Shown: in pieces, positions 25,689 through 34,576 of the stretch
Layout of the letters: the number at the start of each line of letters is the position of its first letter
How positions within the stretch are numbered: the first letter of the stretch is position 1
Source of the DNA: Paenibacillus methanolicus
GTDB taxonomy: Bacteria > Bacillota > Bacilli > Paenibacillales > Paenibacillaceae
NCBI RefSeq assembly: GCF_008124765.1
Contig: NZ_VNHS01000009.1
Span: forward strand, 349,648-413,647
Direction of reading: 5' to 3'
Length of the DNA: 64,000 nucleotides
Program-made: the position numbers and the translations under genes
The notes under the pieces: generated by a model
Databases searched by the model: none
What the model saw: the letters and a program-made list of their open reading frames with translations, nothing else
Told to the model about the DNA's origin: nothing

Positions 25689-26432
25689 ATGGGGATATTC
25701 GATCGATTCAAGAAAAAAGAGGAAGAGCGTGACCCGCTCCGAGCGATCATAGCTAACTTGGATTGCGAATGTCGGATCATTCATGAGAACGATGCGCAAG
25801 GCGTCATGGCGAAATACCGTCAAGCTTTGCTAGAAGGAGAGAAAGAAGGATATACCCCGCTTATCATCGTCCCTTCGGAGACGATCGCTGACCACATCGA
25901 GATGATGACGAGTAAGCATGATCGGGAATCCATCCTTGCCCGAGCGAATGAGTTGGATGCCGCAGTGTTACTAAAGAGACTCGTTGCGGAGTCTATGCCC
26001 GATGAGGAGGAGGACGAAGAGTTTGATCTCGCCGGCGAGTTTGAGATCGAGGAAGCAAAGTTGAATCATTTTGTCTCCATCCCCGAGGTGCTCAATCAGA
26101 GCATCATCCTTGCCAAAATCCCTACGACTAAACCTTGGGAAGCAGCCGCTTGGATCCCGATGGGCGGGTTCAATGCTTGTCCGATGCCGGAGGAACAAGT
26201 CGCCGTGTTCAAATACTGGTATGAGAAATACGGAGCCAGTCCGGGATTAGTCACGCGCGATGTTTGGGAACTGGTTGTCGAGCACCCGCCTGGCACGCAG
26301 GAAGAAGCCGAGAAACTAGCATGGGAGCATTTTGGATTTTGCGGCGACATTGTGTGGCAAGGCGTGGGGACGGTCAACTTGCTGGCTGGTTCGCTTCTGG
26401 ATTCTCCGTACTGGTATTTTTGGTGGGATTAA
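25689..26432 (+). CDS. DUF4253 domain protein
   Basis: 247 residues. The C-terminal ~110 residues carry the DUF4253 pattern, including AAWIPMGGFNACPMPEEQVAVF, YWYEKYGASPGLVT and an aromatic end SPYWYFWWD. The N-terminal part is charged, with a poly-acidic segment DEEEDEEFD near residue 100. Function of the family is undefined; it occurs with SUKH/immunity-type genes in Gram-positive genomes. AGGGAGGGATGAGG precedes the ATG. Confidence 0.82.
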   Translation: MGIFDRFKKKEEERDPLRAIIANLDCECRIIHENDAQGVMAKYRQALLEGEKEGYTPLIIVPSETIADHIEMMTSKHDRESILARANELDAAVLLKRLVAESMPDEEEDEEFDLAGEFEIEEAKLNHFVSIPEVLNQSIILAKIPTTKPWEAAAWIPMGGFNACPMPEEQVAVFKYWYEKYGASPGLVTRDVWELVVEHPPGTQEEAEKLAWEHFGFCGDIVWQGVGTVNLLAGSLLDSPYWYFWWD

Positions 26433-26469
26433 ATCGGATAGCGGAAATAAAGAAGTTAGATGATCCAAG

Positions 26470-26505
26470 CAGGGAGCAGGTCGCCTAGGCGCTGCTCCCT
26501 GTTTC
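26470..26505 (+). terminator. Terminator of the GGAGCAG family, copy 2
   Basis: CAGGGAGCAG (26470-26479) pairs with CTGCTCCCTG (26492-26501), then TTTC. The loop side shares GGCGCTGCTCC with copies at 9893 and 36508. Confidence 0.8.
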
Positions 26506-26534
26506 AATCAAGTAACGGGCCGGCTCAACGATTC

Positions 26535-27263
26535 TCAAGCCGTCGGCCTGACGACGAGCTCGCTCACGTCTACCCCCGCCGGCTGCTCGATCGCGTAAGC
26601 GATAGCCCGGGCGATGGCGGATGCAGGAAGCGCATGGCGACGGTATGTCCTCATCAGCTCCCTGGCTTCGCCGTCCGAAATGCTGTCCGCGAGCTCGGAT
26701 TCAGTCACGCCCGGCGACACGAGCGTCACTTGGATGTCGCGTCCCGTCTCTTGCCGCAAGCCTTCGGTGATCGCGCGCACGGCATACTTGGTGGCGCAAT
26801 AGACCGCTGCCGTCGGCGAGACTTCATAGGCCCCGATGGAAGCGACGTTGATCATGTGGCCGAATCCCTGCTTCTTCATGACGGGCAGCCCGGCGGCAAT
26901 GCCATGCAGCACGCCCCGGATGTTCACGTCGATCATCCGGTTCCACTCGTCGATCTTCAATGCTTCTAGTGGGGAGAGCGGCATCACGCCGGCATTGTTC
27001 ACGACGACATCGACGCGGCCGAACCTGCTTTGGGCCAACCGAATCATAGTCCGCATCTGATCAAGCTCGGTGACGTCCAGCTGTTGATAGACCGCCGAAC
27101 CGCCATCCGCCTGAATAGCGGCTGCCAGCGACTCCAACCGCTCGACCCGTCTTGCGCCTAGGACGACATGCGCACCTAGGCTCGCGAGCAGCCTCGCCGT
27201 CGCTTCGCCGATCCCGCTGCTCGCCCCCGTAATGACCACTACTTTCCCTTTTACCGCTGACAT
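26535..27263 (-). CDS. SDR family oxidoreductase
   Basis: 242 residues from the ATG at 27263, which has AAGGAGA at suitable spacing; the ATG six bases earlier is too close. Classical short-chain dehydrogenase motifs: TGASSGIGEA near residue 13, VVNNAGVMPLS near residue 84 and the catalytic YCATK near residue 153. NAD(P)-dependent reduction of an unidentified carbonyl compound. It lies downstream of the Atu4866-type gene and shares its direction, while an AraC regulator diverges from the pair. Confidence 0.88.
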   Translation of the reverse strand: MSAVKGKVVVITGASSGIGEATARLLASLGAHVVLGARRVERLESLAAAIQADGGSAVYQQLDVTELDQMRTMIRLAQSRFGRVDVVVNNAGVMPLSPLEALKIDEWNRMIDVNIRGVLHGIAAGLPVMKKQGFGHMINVASIGAYEVSPTAAVYCATKYAVRAITEGLRQETGRDIQVTLVSPGVTESELADSISDGEARELMRTYRRHALPASAIARAIAYAIEQPAGVDVSELVVRPTA

Positions 27264-27310
27264 TGCCATCTCTCCTTTTTGTTCGATCCGCTTCAAGCAT
27301 GCTACTGCGG

Positions 27311-27565
27311 CTACTTCTCCCGATAGAGCACCATGCCCGCGTGGTAGAGCACATCGTCGCGAAAATCGCCGTCGGCCGTGAAGCCGGTATCATCCACGTA
27401 TTCGATATGATCGCCTTCCAGGGAATAGCGGCCTTGGTAGGCGCTCTTGCGATTGCCGCGGGCTTCGTCATACCGGCCGTCCGGCAGCAGTTCATGCCGG
27501 ATGTATCCATCCTTCGTCACCCACATGCCGACATAGCGATGCGATTGGGGATTGCCGTTGTTCAT
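27311..27565 (-). CDS. Atu4866 domain protein
   Basis: 84 residues from the ATG at 27565, behind AAAGGAGAGG. The sequence matches the small Atu4866 family closely: MWVTKDGYIRHELLPDGRYD, AYQGRYSLEGDHIEYVDD and FRDDVLYHAGMVL. The family forms a compact beta barrel of unknown function and is often encoded beside an SDR gene and an AraC regulator, as here. Probably co-transcribed with the SDR gene. Confidence 0.88.
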   Translation of the reverse strand: MNNGNPQSHRYVGMWVTKDGYIRHELLPDGRYDEARGNRKSAYQGRYSLEGDHIEYVDDTGFTADGDFRDDVLYHAGMVLYREK

Positions 27566-27749
27566 GTCCGCCTCTCCTTTCATAGATAGGAACCGATGCG
27601 GTCGCTCTTATGCATACCGCTTGTTACAATTTCATTATGGCTCCGATCGCGGAAGCGGCGGTAGCCGGATATTACGTTGGTCTTGCCTAATCCTCCAATG
27701 GATTTTATTGTTAAAGGTAAGCAATAACAAGGAGGAGAAGTACGACCGT

Positions 27750-28766
27750 ATGGATGAATTGTCCTTTAAACGGCGTGGGGAACTGGTGCGGCTGATCGAT
27801 CGGTTCGCCGAGCAAGACGGTACGCAGGAGACGCGGATTCCCGCCTTGCGGTTGATTCGCGCGTCGCGATTATCCGAGCCGGTCTATTCCGTCTATGAGC
27901 CGTCCCTATGCATCGTGGCGCAGGGCGCGAAGGTCGTCATGTTGGGGCAAGAGAGCTACCGGTATGATCCGGACAGCTATCTGACGGCTTCCGTGCATTT
28001 GCCCATCGCGGGTCAAATCATCGAGGCTTCGCCGGAAGCGCCGTATCTTAGCCTTCAGCTGCAGTTCGATATGCCCCGGATTCTCGAGGTCATCCAAGCC
28101 TCCGAACCCATCGGCCATCGCAAGAACGATACCGGCCGAGGCCTAGTCGTAAGCCGCATGAACGAGATGCTCTACGATGCCGTGCTGCGCCTGGTCCGCC
28201 TGCTGGAGACGCCGCAAGATATTCCGGTGATGGCGCCGTATGTCATCCGGGAGATCATTTACCGGGTACTGCAACATGAGCAACACAATGCCCTGAGGCA
28301 GTTTGCGTTGATCGGCAGCCACGCCCAGCGGATCGCGAAGGTCATCGAGCGGCTGGGCCGCGACTTCGCCCTGCCGCTGCGTATCGAGGAATTGGCGGAG
28401 GAGGCCAGGATGAGCGTTTCTTCCTTGTACGGCTACTTCAAGGAAGTGACGGGCATGAGCCCGATCCAGTACCAGAAACAGATTCGGCTGCAAGCGGCGC
28501 GCCGGCTCCTGATAAGCGAGACGACCACGGCGGCCGAGGCGGCTTTCCAGGTCGGCTACGAAAGCCCCTCGCATTTTAGCCGCGAATATGCTCGCATGTT
28601 CGGTCTTCCCCCGGTTCGAGATATTCGCCGGATGCGGGATACGCTGCTGAGTGGTGGTGGCATGTTGCATGGGAGCGAAGATCCCTCAGGATCTAAAATT
28701 GCATTGGAGGTTATGCATGGGAATCGAGTGGTACGATATGATAGCAAGAAGGAACGGCGGGTATAA
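27750..28766 (+). CDS. AraC family regulator with AraC_N domain
   Basis: 338 residues from ATG 27750, with AAGGAGGAG upstream. The N-terminal part has the AraC_N pattern (YEPSLCIVAQGAKVVMLG, SYLTASVHLPIAGQI), followed by two HTH motifs (LRIEELAEEARMSVSSLYGYF and TTAAEAAFQVGYESPSHFSRE). After the usual family end it runs about 35 residues further, through the ribosome site and 50 bases into the next gene, as though its original stop was lost. Likely controls the divergent Atu4866-SDR pair. Confidence 0.88.
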   Translation: MDELSFKRRGELVRLIDRFAEQDGTQETRIPALRLIRASRLSEPVYSVYEPSLCIVAQGAKVVMLGQESYRYDPDSYLTASVHLPIAGQIIEASPEAPYLSLQLQFDMPRILEVIQASEPIGHRKNDTGRGLVVSRMNEMLYDAVLRLVRLLETPQDIPVMAPYVIREIIYRVLQHEQHNALRQFALIGSHAQRIAKVIERLGRDFALPLRIEELAEEARMSVSSLYGYFKEVTGMSPIQYQKQIRLQAARRLLISETTTAAEAAFQVGYESPSHFSREYARMFGLPPVRDIRRMRDTLLSGGGMLHGSEDPSGSKIALEVMHGNRVVRYDSKKERRV

Positions 28767-29394
28767 AAGCAGAGCCGTGTACACGGTTGAAGGCAAATCT
28801 GCCGAAGATATTTTTGAAGAACGCTTAATGACCATGTTGCCTCGCTATAAATCAGTGATGGACGCGGGGTGCGGCCACGGTGAATTCACGTTAAAGATGT
28901 CTACGTATGCCAGTCGAATCATCGGGTTTGATAACTCCAAGGAATTAATCAAAATCGCGCAGTCGTTATTGAGTTCCAGCAAGATCCGCAATGTAGACTT
29001 CATCTATGCGACGACAAAAGCCCCCATGCCCTTTGAAGACGAGGAATTTGATTTAATCTATGACCGCAGAGGACCAACTTCGATCCTTAACCACGGCAGA
29101 CTGTTATCTCCGGGGGGAGTTATTTTTGGAATTCACACGAGCATAGAGGCCGTAAGGGAACGCTTATTGGCAAACGGCTTTAAGGACATCGTCATTGAGG
29201 AGTTCAATGAATCCGTTACTTACTTCCCGAATGAGTTGGAGTTTGCCAAATTTCTAGCAGATGTACCTGGGAATCCAGACTACATGTTACCTGAATATAG
29301 ACCCGAATTGGATGTAAAGATTCGCGAACATCATATTGGAGGAAAACTTGGAATAAAAGAACACAAGTTTATATGGAAAGCTGTTAAACCTTAA
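28717..29394 (+). CDS. SAM-dependent methyltransferase
   Basis: 225 residues from ATG 28717, with TTGGAGG before it. Motif I is VMDAGCGHGEFTLK near residue 45, followed by GFDNSKELIKIA and, around motif IV, FEDEEFDLIYDRRGP. Class I methyltransferase fold; the closest general type is the UbiE/Methyltransf_11 group. Substrate unknown. Its start overlaps the AraC gene by 50 bases. Confidence 0.83.
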   Translation: MGIEWYDMIARRNGGYKSRAVYTVEGKSAEDIFEERLMTMLPRYKSVMDAGCGHGEFTLKMSTYASRIIGFDNSKELIKIAQSLLSSSKIRNVDFIYATTKAPMPFEDEEFDLIYDRRGPTSILNHGRLLSPGGVIFGIHTSIEAVRERLLANGFKDIVIEEFNESVTYFPNELEFAKFLADVPGNPDYMLPEYRPELDVKIREHHIGGKLGIKEHKFIWKAVKP

Positions 29395-29400
29395 GTTTCA

Positions 29401-29455
29401 TACGAAGGCGGTCGACTAGTAAGACGGCACCTTCCTCACGATAATGGGGAGGTTA
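29401..29455 (+). repeat. Dispersed element, degenerate copy
   Basis: TACGAAGGCGGTCGACTAG then AAGACGGCACCTTC, followed by ACGATAATGGGGAGGTTAG: central hairpin plus a weak last block. It follows directly after the methyltransferase stop. Confidence 0.45.
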
Positions 29456-29503
29456 GCGCGGTAACAATGTTCAAATTGTAAGAATTAATAAGGAGGAATA
29501 ACT

Positions 29504-29977
29504 ATTTCTAATCTAAGAACAGAATATGACTTTAGGATTTACTCCGATGATAGAGATTCATACATAACTTTCTCCTTAGAACAGTACACACATAGTAACC
29601 ATCCTAGCTTATCTTGTTCCATTGAGGTGCTCGATAATAAATTCACAGGTTGGAATATAGATATATGGTTCTCAATAGATGATCTGGTTAAGTTTATTAG
29701 ACGACTCGAACAAGGGGATTTATCAGAAAAATGCAGCATTAGTGCGATCTCTCCAGAAGACTTCACCATGTCGCTTGAACATATAAATCGAAAGGGCCAT
29801 TTATTTCTAACATATACAATTTCAACTTCAAAATATATAGACGCTGTAATCAAGAGAACGGCCCTTAATGGCGGCTTTATTTATGATCGGGAATACCTCC
29901 AATCGGGCATTAAAGATCTGAAACGGTTTGTTTCTGTCGCTAAATTACAAATTGATATAGACTTTAGATTTGATTAA
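29504..29977 (+). CDS. Hypothetical immunity-like protein apparently starting at ATT
   Basis: 157 residues if translation begins at ATT 29504, which sits 6 bases after a perfect AAGGAGGA; the first conventional start in frame (GTG 29627) has no ribosome site and would cut off 41 residues of coherent sequence (DFRIYSDDRDSYITFSLEQY). The protein reads like small WapI-type immunity or IrrE-neighbour proteins, with GWNIDIWFSIDDLVKFIRRL and GHLFLTYTIS. Either ATT is a rare real start, or ATG mutated to ATT. Confidence 0.6.
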   Translation: MSNLRTEYDFRIYSDDRDSYITFSLEQYTHSNHPSLSCSIEVLDNKFTGWNIDIWFSIDDLVKFIRRLEQGDLSEKCSISAISPEDFTMSLEHINRKGHLFLTYTISTSKYIDAVIKRTALNGGFIYDREYLQSGIKDLKRFVSVAKLQIDIDFRFD

Positions 29978-30104
29978 TCGACAGCAGCAACCAGCCATGG
30001 GGACGTTTAACGGGATGGTACCGTATATTTATACGGTGAGGAAATAGGGAGGCTAAGCCAATTGTTAAAGAAGGTTACATGAAAAATATTGTGAGGAATA
30101 TAAG

Positions 30105-30524
30105 ATGCAGACACTGTTGCTGATAATATTTGTTGCCGTTCTTCTCACTGGAATTATACTGGGCGTTATTTTCAGAAAAAAGAAAGGTGCATTTATATTG
30201 ATAATCTTGTCAATATTCTTGATTAATGTGCCAGTAATGCTGCTGATGACATCTCTTCACGAGAGAGCGTTAAAGAAGGAGATGGCTGAGGTGATAAATC
30301 AACATGGTGGAGAGCTGAAAAGTATTGATCATATCCAAAACGAAGATACGCCATTCGGTAACGAATATAATAAATACAATGACATCTACAGAGTTTCGTA
30401 TTATAAAAATAATGTTCTATATATAGCTTGGTATAGGGCTGTGAAAACTGTAAATAACATTCATGATCAAGATCCAAGCCCATCAGGCGGCGGATACGGG
30501 GAAAAGTGGCTGTTTAACGAGTAA
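30105..30524 (+). CDS. Two-helix membrane protein, unknown function
   Basis: 139 residues. Two hydrophobic helices (TLLLIIFVAVLLTGIILGVI and FILIILSIFLINVPVMLLM) separated by RKKKG, then a polar C-terminal domain of about 85 residues ending in a Gly-rich tail. GAGGAA precedes the ATG. Not recognised. In line with other small + strand genes. Confidence 0.65.
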   Translation: MQTLLLIIFVAVLLTGIILGVIFRKKKGAFILIILSIFLINVPVMLLMTSLHERALKKEMAEVINQHGGELKSIDHIQNEDTPFGNEYNKYNDIYRVSYYKNNVLYIAWYRAVKTVNNIHDQDPSPSGGGYGEKWLFNE

Positions 30525-30557
30525 TTATTAATTAGGCTAAAGGATAAAGTTCACATA

Positions 30558-30610
30558 TACGAAGGCAGCCGTCACACTAGTCGGCTGCCTTCGCCGCGAT
30601 AACGAGCAGA
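30558..30610 (+). repeat. Dispersed element, central hairpin copy
   Basis: CGAAGGCAGCC-GTCACACTAGTC-GGCTGCCTTCG is a perfect 11-bp stem followed by GCGATAACGAGCAG, the closing block. It lies 34 bases after a gene stop and could also act as a terminator. Confidence 0.7.
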
Positions 30611-30695
30611 ATGCTTATAATCTTAAATTACCATACGCCTACCTGAATTCCTTGGTTATAATTACGAGAAGCATCTAAAAAATGGAGGTGTTTCT

Positions 30696-31289
30696 ATGCG
30701 AAATATGGATTACAGCAATTACTTTTGGCAAGACGAGGCGATTAGATTACGTGCGATTGCGCTAGAGGATTGGGAAAGTTGCTATGAGAGCGCGTATGAC
30801 ACTCCGGCGCGTCGGTTCTTGGAATGTGCGATCGAGCTGCCTCCTACCATCTCGGAAGCGAAAAAATTCACGGAAGAAAACGCGGATTTTTCTTCAACGA
30901 ACAGAAGGATCATGTTTACGATTGAAACTTTGAATGGTGACATTGTAGGCGGTATTAATCTTAACAGCATCGATGAACGAAACGGCACGTTTAGTATAGG
31001 CATCGTGATTGATCATCCCTATCGAGGGAAGGGGCATGGGACCAGAGCATTGCACATCCTCTTAAACTATGCGTTCTTCGAGCGTAGACTTCATAAATTC
31101 AATGATTATGTTCTGGAAGGGAACGAGGCATCAGCTGCCATGCTCAGAAAGGTAGGATGCGTTCAAGAAGGAATTCGACGCCAAGTGTTCTACACGAACG
31201 GAAGATATCATGATTCGATCTTGTACGGTTTAACCAAAGATGAATACCACGATTATCTTTCCAAAAACCATCAGACGAAAAAGGAGTGA
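30696..31289 (+). CDS. GNAT family N-acetyltransferase (RimJ/RimL type)
   Basis: 197 residues. N-terminal IRLRAIALEDWE is typical of the RimL group and YRGKGHGTRALHILL is the acetyl-CoA loop near residues 108-122; the C-terminal EGIRRQVFYTNGRYHDSI is also characteristic. GGAGGTG precedes the ATG. Acetylates an unidentified amine, possibly a protein N-terminus or antibiotic. Confidence 0.88.
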   Translation: MRNMDYSNYFWQDEAIRLRAIALEDWESCYESAYDTPARRFLECAIELPPTISEAKKFTEENADFSSTNRRIMFTIETLNGDIVGGINLNSIDERNGTFSIGIVIDHPYRGKGHGTRALHILLNYAFFERRLHKFNDYVLEGNEASAAMLRKVGCVQEGIRRQVFYTNGRYHDSILYGLTKDEYHDYLSKNHQTKKE

Positions 31290-31294
31290 AAGTT

Positions 31295-32140
31295 ATGAAA
31301 AAGATCCTCCCGGCAATTCTCTTGGCCCTACTATTCATCCTGACGGCCTCTTCAGTTGGTTACGCGGCGGACATCCAAATGAAAGTGGACGGGGTTACCA
31401 TTCTTGCCGAGGTTAAGCCCGAAATGAAGAATAATCGCATGATGGTCCCTTTGCGGGTGATCAGCGAGAATGTGGGAGCTAACGTGCATTGGTCGGGTAC
31501 GGAGGTCGCGCTTACGAAAAATGACCGGAAGATCGTCCTAACCTTGAACAGCGATAAAGCGGTCTTCAACGGTAAAACGGTGCTGCTCGATGCAAAGCCA
31601 TACCTGAAAGACAATCGTCTATTCGTTCCGCTTCGCTTTCTCGCGCAGTCGTTCGGCTGTACGGTGAATTATTCCCATACAACCGTGAGCGTCGACACCA
31701 AGCCATTCTATATAGATGGCGTCCAGGTAGCAGCGGTACAGGAAGAAATTCAAATGACGATGGGCAGCATAGTCGATGAACTCCAAGGACATGCCTATAT
31801 CGAAACGATGTATAACCTTCTCATGCAAAACAAAGGCAACGAGGTGGAGGCTCCCGCCAGGATCTCGCTGAATGTACATAATCGATTGCCCGGAGATTAT
31901 GATCAAGTGGTGCAGATTGATTTTGTAGGTGAGAACGGGGACAGCATAACAAGTTTCGGTCTCTACGCTGAAGTCCCATCTGAAGGAGAAGACGAGGGAG
32001 AACCCAAGGTTGTGATTTATGCAGAGACTGAAAAGCGATGGTACGCCTTTTCCTCCAAAGCCAGTCAAGAAATCTGGGAATTAAATGCTATCGCCGGTAA
32101 GAACGGTTTTCTAACGATGATCAGTAACACAACACCTTAA
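31295..32140 (+). CDS. Copper amine oxidase N-terminal domain surface protein, first of two
   Basis: 281 residues from ATG 31295 (AAGGAG at 31281-31286). Signal peptide ends near GYAAD. Residues ~30-140 form the CuAO_N1 module (VDGVTILAEVKPEMKNNR, MMVPLRVISENVGA, RLFVPLRFLAQSFG), a wall or matrix-binding domain of Paenibacillus exported proteins unrelated to oxidase activity. The C-terminal 130 residues are unassigned. Its start overlaps the end of the GNAT frame region closely, so the two may be co-transcribed. Confidence 0.83.
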   Translation: MKKILPAILLALLFILTASSVGYAADIQMKVDGVTILAEVKPEMKNNRMMVPLRVISENVGANVHWSGTEVALTKNDRKIVLTLNSDKAVFNGKTVLLDAKPYLKDNRLFVPLRFLAQSFGCTVNYSHTTVSVDTKPFYIDGVQVAAVQEEIQMTMGSIVDELQGHAYIETMYNLLMQNKGNEVEAPARISLNVHNRLPGDYDQVVQIDFVGENGDSITSFGLYAEVPSEGEDEGEPKVVIYAETEKRWYAFSSKASQEIWELNAIAGKNGFLTMISNTTP

Positions 32141-32159
32141 CGTAATACAACGGCCATCA

Positions 32160-32194
32160 CAGCGGCGCCAGAAAATTGGCTGCTGCTGTTTTGT
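32160..32194 (+). terminator. Terminator after the first CuAO-domain gene
   Basis: CAGCGGCGCCA pairs imperfectly with TGGCTGCTGCTG around GAAAAT and is followed by TTTTGTT, 20 bases after the stop. Confidence 0.65.
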
Positions 32195-32315
32195 TATATG
32201 TGCATGCCAGGTGATATCGAGGTGCCGATAAAATTTGAATGGACCCGCAAAATGAAGCAACAAGTTGCCTCCCCGTGCGTCTAATTGGTATAAATTTACC
32301 AAAGAGGGTGCGGCT

Positions 32316-33119
32316 ATGAATAAGAAAGCAATCCTGCTCGTAATCTCTACGCTAATGCTTCTGGCTACTGTAACTCCGGTTCGTGCGGCATCCACGGGAA
32401 AAGCGATTACCCCTATAGTCGACGGGAAAGTCGTCCAATCGGATGTAGACCCCATAATTGAAAAAGGGCGCGTGCTGGTTCCGCTTCGCGCGCTCGCCTC
32501 CCTCGATCTCGAATTCCTGTGGGACGGAACCAATAAGATTGCGACCGTCAAAAACAAAGAGGGGAAATATGCCATGCTGCGTCTCCGCGAAAAGATGGCT
32601 CGGGTAAACGGCCAAGAGGTGAAGCTTGATGCACCTCTTACCGTTGTGAAAGGGCGCGTTTTAGTGCCTCTACGATTTATTGGCGAAGCCTTCGGCTTTC
32701 AAGTGAACTATGAGGCTGAACGATCTGCGGTCATAATTAGCAACTCGGCGACCGAACAACAAGAAGAAGCGTTCTCGTCCGGTGTCTTCATAGATTGGAA
32801 GTCTGGCGACGACCCGCTGCTTAATGAAGTCATAATCGAGAACCTCAAGACAGCTTTGGCGTCGATGGCGGAAAAGGACATCGATACGTTTAAAAGTGTC
32901 TTCATAAACAGCACTACGCCCAGCGCATTCATATACTTACTTGAAAATGAATACCGATTTGAAGCGTTAGGGACAGTCATGGATGACAGGAGCGGAAGGA
33001 TTGAGATTACGATTATCGGCAAAGTAAAAACTAGCGACGGTATCGTCAACGAAACGAATCTCGCTTTCTACTACATGAAGGATAAGCAAGGGGAGTGGAA
33101 GCTCGCTTCTATTGATTAA
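32316..33119 (+). CDS. Copper amine oxidase N-terminal domain surface protein, second of two
   Basis: 267 residues from ATG 32316. Signal peptide ends near PVRAAS. The CuAO_N1 module covers ~35-150 (VDGKVVQSDVDPIIEKGRVL, VPLRALASLDLEFLWDG, VLVPLRFIGEAFGF). The C-terminal half contains NLKTALASMAEKDIDTFKS, reminiscent of small NTF2-like or SnoaL-type folds, but this is weak. Likely a tandem paralogue of the upstream gene that diverged in its C-terminal half. Confidence 0.82.
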   Translation: MNKKAILLVISTLMLLATVTPVRAASTGKAITPIVDGKVVQSDVDPIIEKGRVLVPLRALASLDLEFLWDGTNKIATVKNKEGKYAMLRLREKMARVNGQEVKLDAPLTVVKGRVLVPLRFIGEAFGFQVNYEAERSAVIISNSATEQQEEAFSSGVFIDWKSGDDPLLNEVIIENLKTALASMAEKDIDTFKSVFINSTTPSAFIYLLENEYRFEALGTVMDDRSGRIEITIIGKVKTSDGIVNETNLAFYYMKDKQGEWKLASID

Positions 33120-33163
33120 CCGAAGCCGCGGCGGCCACTATATCGACTTGTCGGAGGAATGAA

Positions 33164-33952
33164 ATGAACAATCTTAACGGATATACCTGTAGTTGCTGCG
33201 GCGAATACCACGATGAACTTCCAACCAGTTATGGGACCGAGGCTCCGGTATATTATGAACTCGCCTCTCCCGAGGAACGAGAACAACGCTTTGAGCTGAG
33301 CGAAGACTTATGCGTTATGGACAACGAGCATTTTTTCATTCGAGGGTGTCTCGAAATCCCAATCATTGGGACAGATGAGCAATTTATTTGGGGCGCGTGG
33401 GTATCGTTAAGCGAAGCGAATTATAGGAAAGTACATGACCATGGGGATGAACCGGAACAATTAGAGGCCATGCTTGGATGGTTCTCTACTGTTCTGCCGG
33501 ACTACCCGGATACCTTGAATTTGAAAGCAAAGGTTCACCACAGACTAGGCGGAATGAGACCCTACATTGAGCTCGAACCCACCGAACATCCGCTGGCGGT
33601 AGAATCACGAGAGGGAATGACCGTCGAACGAGTTCAAGAGATAGCTGAAGCGTATTGTGAAAGGTTGAAGGAGCAGCTATGGCCCTTTGAAAATCCGGAA
33701 CATGCGGCTGTCCTTACCTTAGAGAAAATCATGCGGCGAGAAAGCCCGGTGCTATATGTAACCCATGACGAAGAAGATGGCATGTGGCAATTTCTCGATG
33801 GCGAAGAGGTAATCGAAGAAGAAGCGCGACTGTTATCGTTGAAACAAATGGTCGATCTCGATCCAAGTTTGATGCAGCTCTCCGATCTTCCGCCGGGTTG
33901 GATTGCATGGCGGGATAACTCAGATGATGAATGGCGCAGAGCGCCAAGATAA
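33164..33952 (+). CDS. DUF2199 domain protein
   Basis: 262 residues. N-terminal YTCSCCGEYHDELPTSYG is the hallmark CxxCG...H...LP of DUF2199, probably a zinc ribbon; FWGAWV-like IWGAWVSLSEANY and EHPLAVE complete the family pattern. A C-terminal extension adds a second domain with WQFLDGEEV and LPPGWIAWRD. Family function unknown; members are frequent in immunity-gene neighbourhoods. GGAGGAATG leads into the ATG. Confidence 0.83.
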   Translation: MNNLNGYTCSCCGEYHDELPTSYGTEAPVYYELASPEEREQRFELSEDLCVMDNEHFFIRGCLEIPIIGTDEQFIWGAWVSLSEANYRKVHDHGDEPEQLEAMLGWFSTVLPDYPDTLNLKAKVHHRLGGMRPYIELEPTEHPLAVESREGMTVERVQEIAEAYCERLKEQLWPFENPEHAAVLTLEKIMRRESPVLYVTHDEEDGMWQFLDGEEVIEEEARLLSLKQMVDLDPSLMQLSDLPPGWIAWRDNSDDEWRRAPR

Positions 33953-34073
33953 GATATATTCAACAGGAATAGTCGGGAGAAGCTTATGTGGGAATATGAA
34001 AATCGCAACAACCAAATTGTCCCATCTGATATAATAAAATGGTCGTATCTTTATGAAATGGAGGATTGAAGTC

Positions 34074-34562
34074 ATGATGAACGCATCGAACGAAAAAAGA
34101 ACTGACTCAGCTTCGAGACTCATCAAGGCATCAACGCAAACGATTTATAAGGCATTCGTGGACGCGGGCGCTCTGGTTTCGTGGCTTCCGCCGAAGGATA
34201 TGAAGGGTCATATCCACGAATTCGACGCACGAGCCGGTGGAGTCTATCGAATGTCCCTAACTTATGTCGGAACGGGCCATTCCACGCAAGGAAAAACTTC
34301 AGAACATGTTGACGTCGTAAAAGGGAGATTCTTGGAGCTCACCCCAAACGAGCGAATTGTACAATTAGTAGAATTCGATTCCGAAGACCCCGTTTTCGCA
34401 GGAGAGATGATCATGACATGGACCTTGGCAGCCGTTACGGATGGCACCACGGTTACTATTGTTTGTGAGAACGTGCCCGAAGGAATACGGAAGGAAGATC
34501 ACGATAGTGGTCTGAGGTCCTCCCTAGAGAATCTCGCCGTCTACACAGAAAGAACGGCCTAG
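34074..34562 (+). CDS. SRPBCC family protein (AHSA1-like)
   Basis: 162 residues from ATG 34074 behind TGGAGGATTGAAG. Pattern of the AHSA1/polyketide-cyclase-like fold: SRLIKASTQTIYKAFVDAGA at the N-terminus, HEFDARAGGVYRMSL in the centre and a closing SGLRSSLENLAVYTE helix. Binds a hydrophobic ligand by analogy. It stands alone, unlike the ArsR-linked homologue at 7 kb. Confidence 0.85.
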   Translation: MMNASNEKRTDSASRLIKASTQTIYKAFVDAGALVSWLPPKDMKGHIHEFDARAGGVYRMSLTYVGTGHSTQGKTSEHVDVVKGRFLELTPNERIVQLVEFDSEDPVFAGEMIMTWTLAAVTDGTTVTIVCENVPEGIRKEDHDSGLRSSLENLAVYTERTA

Positions 34563-34576
34563 ACTAGATTGTTAGG

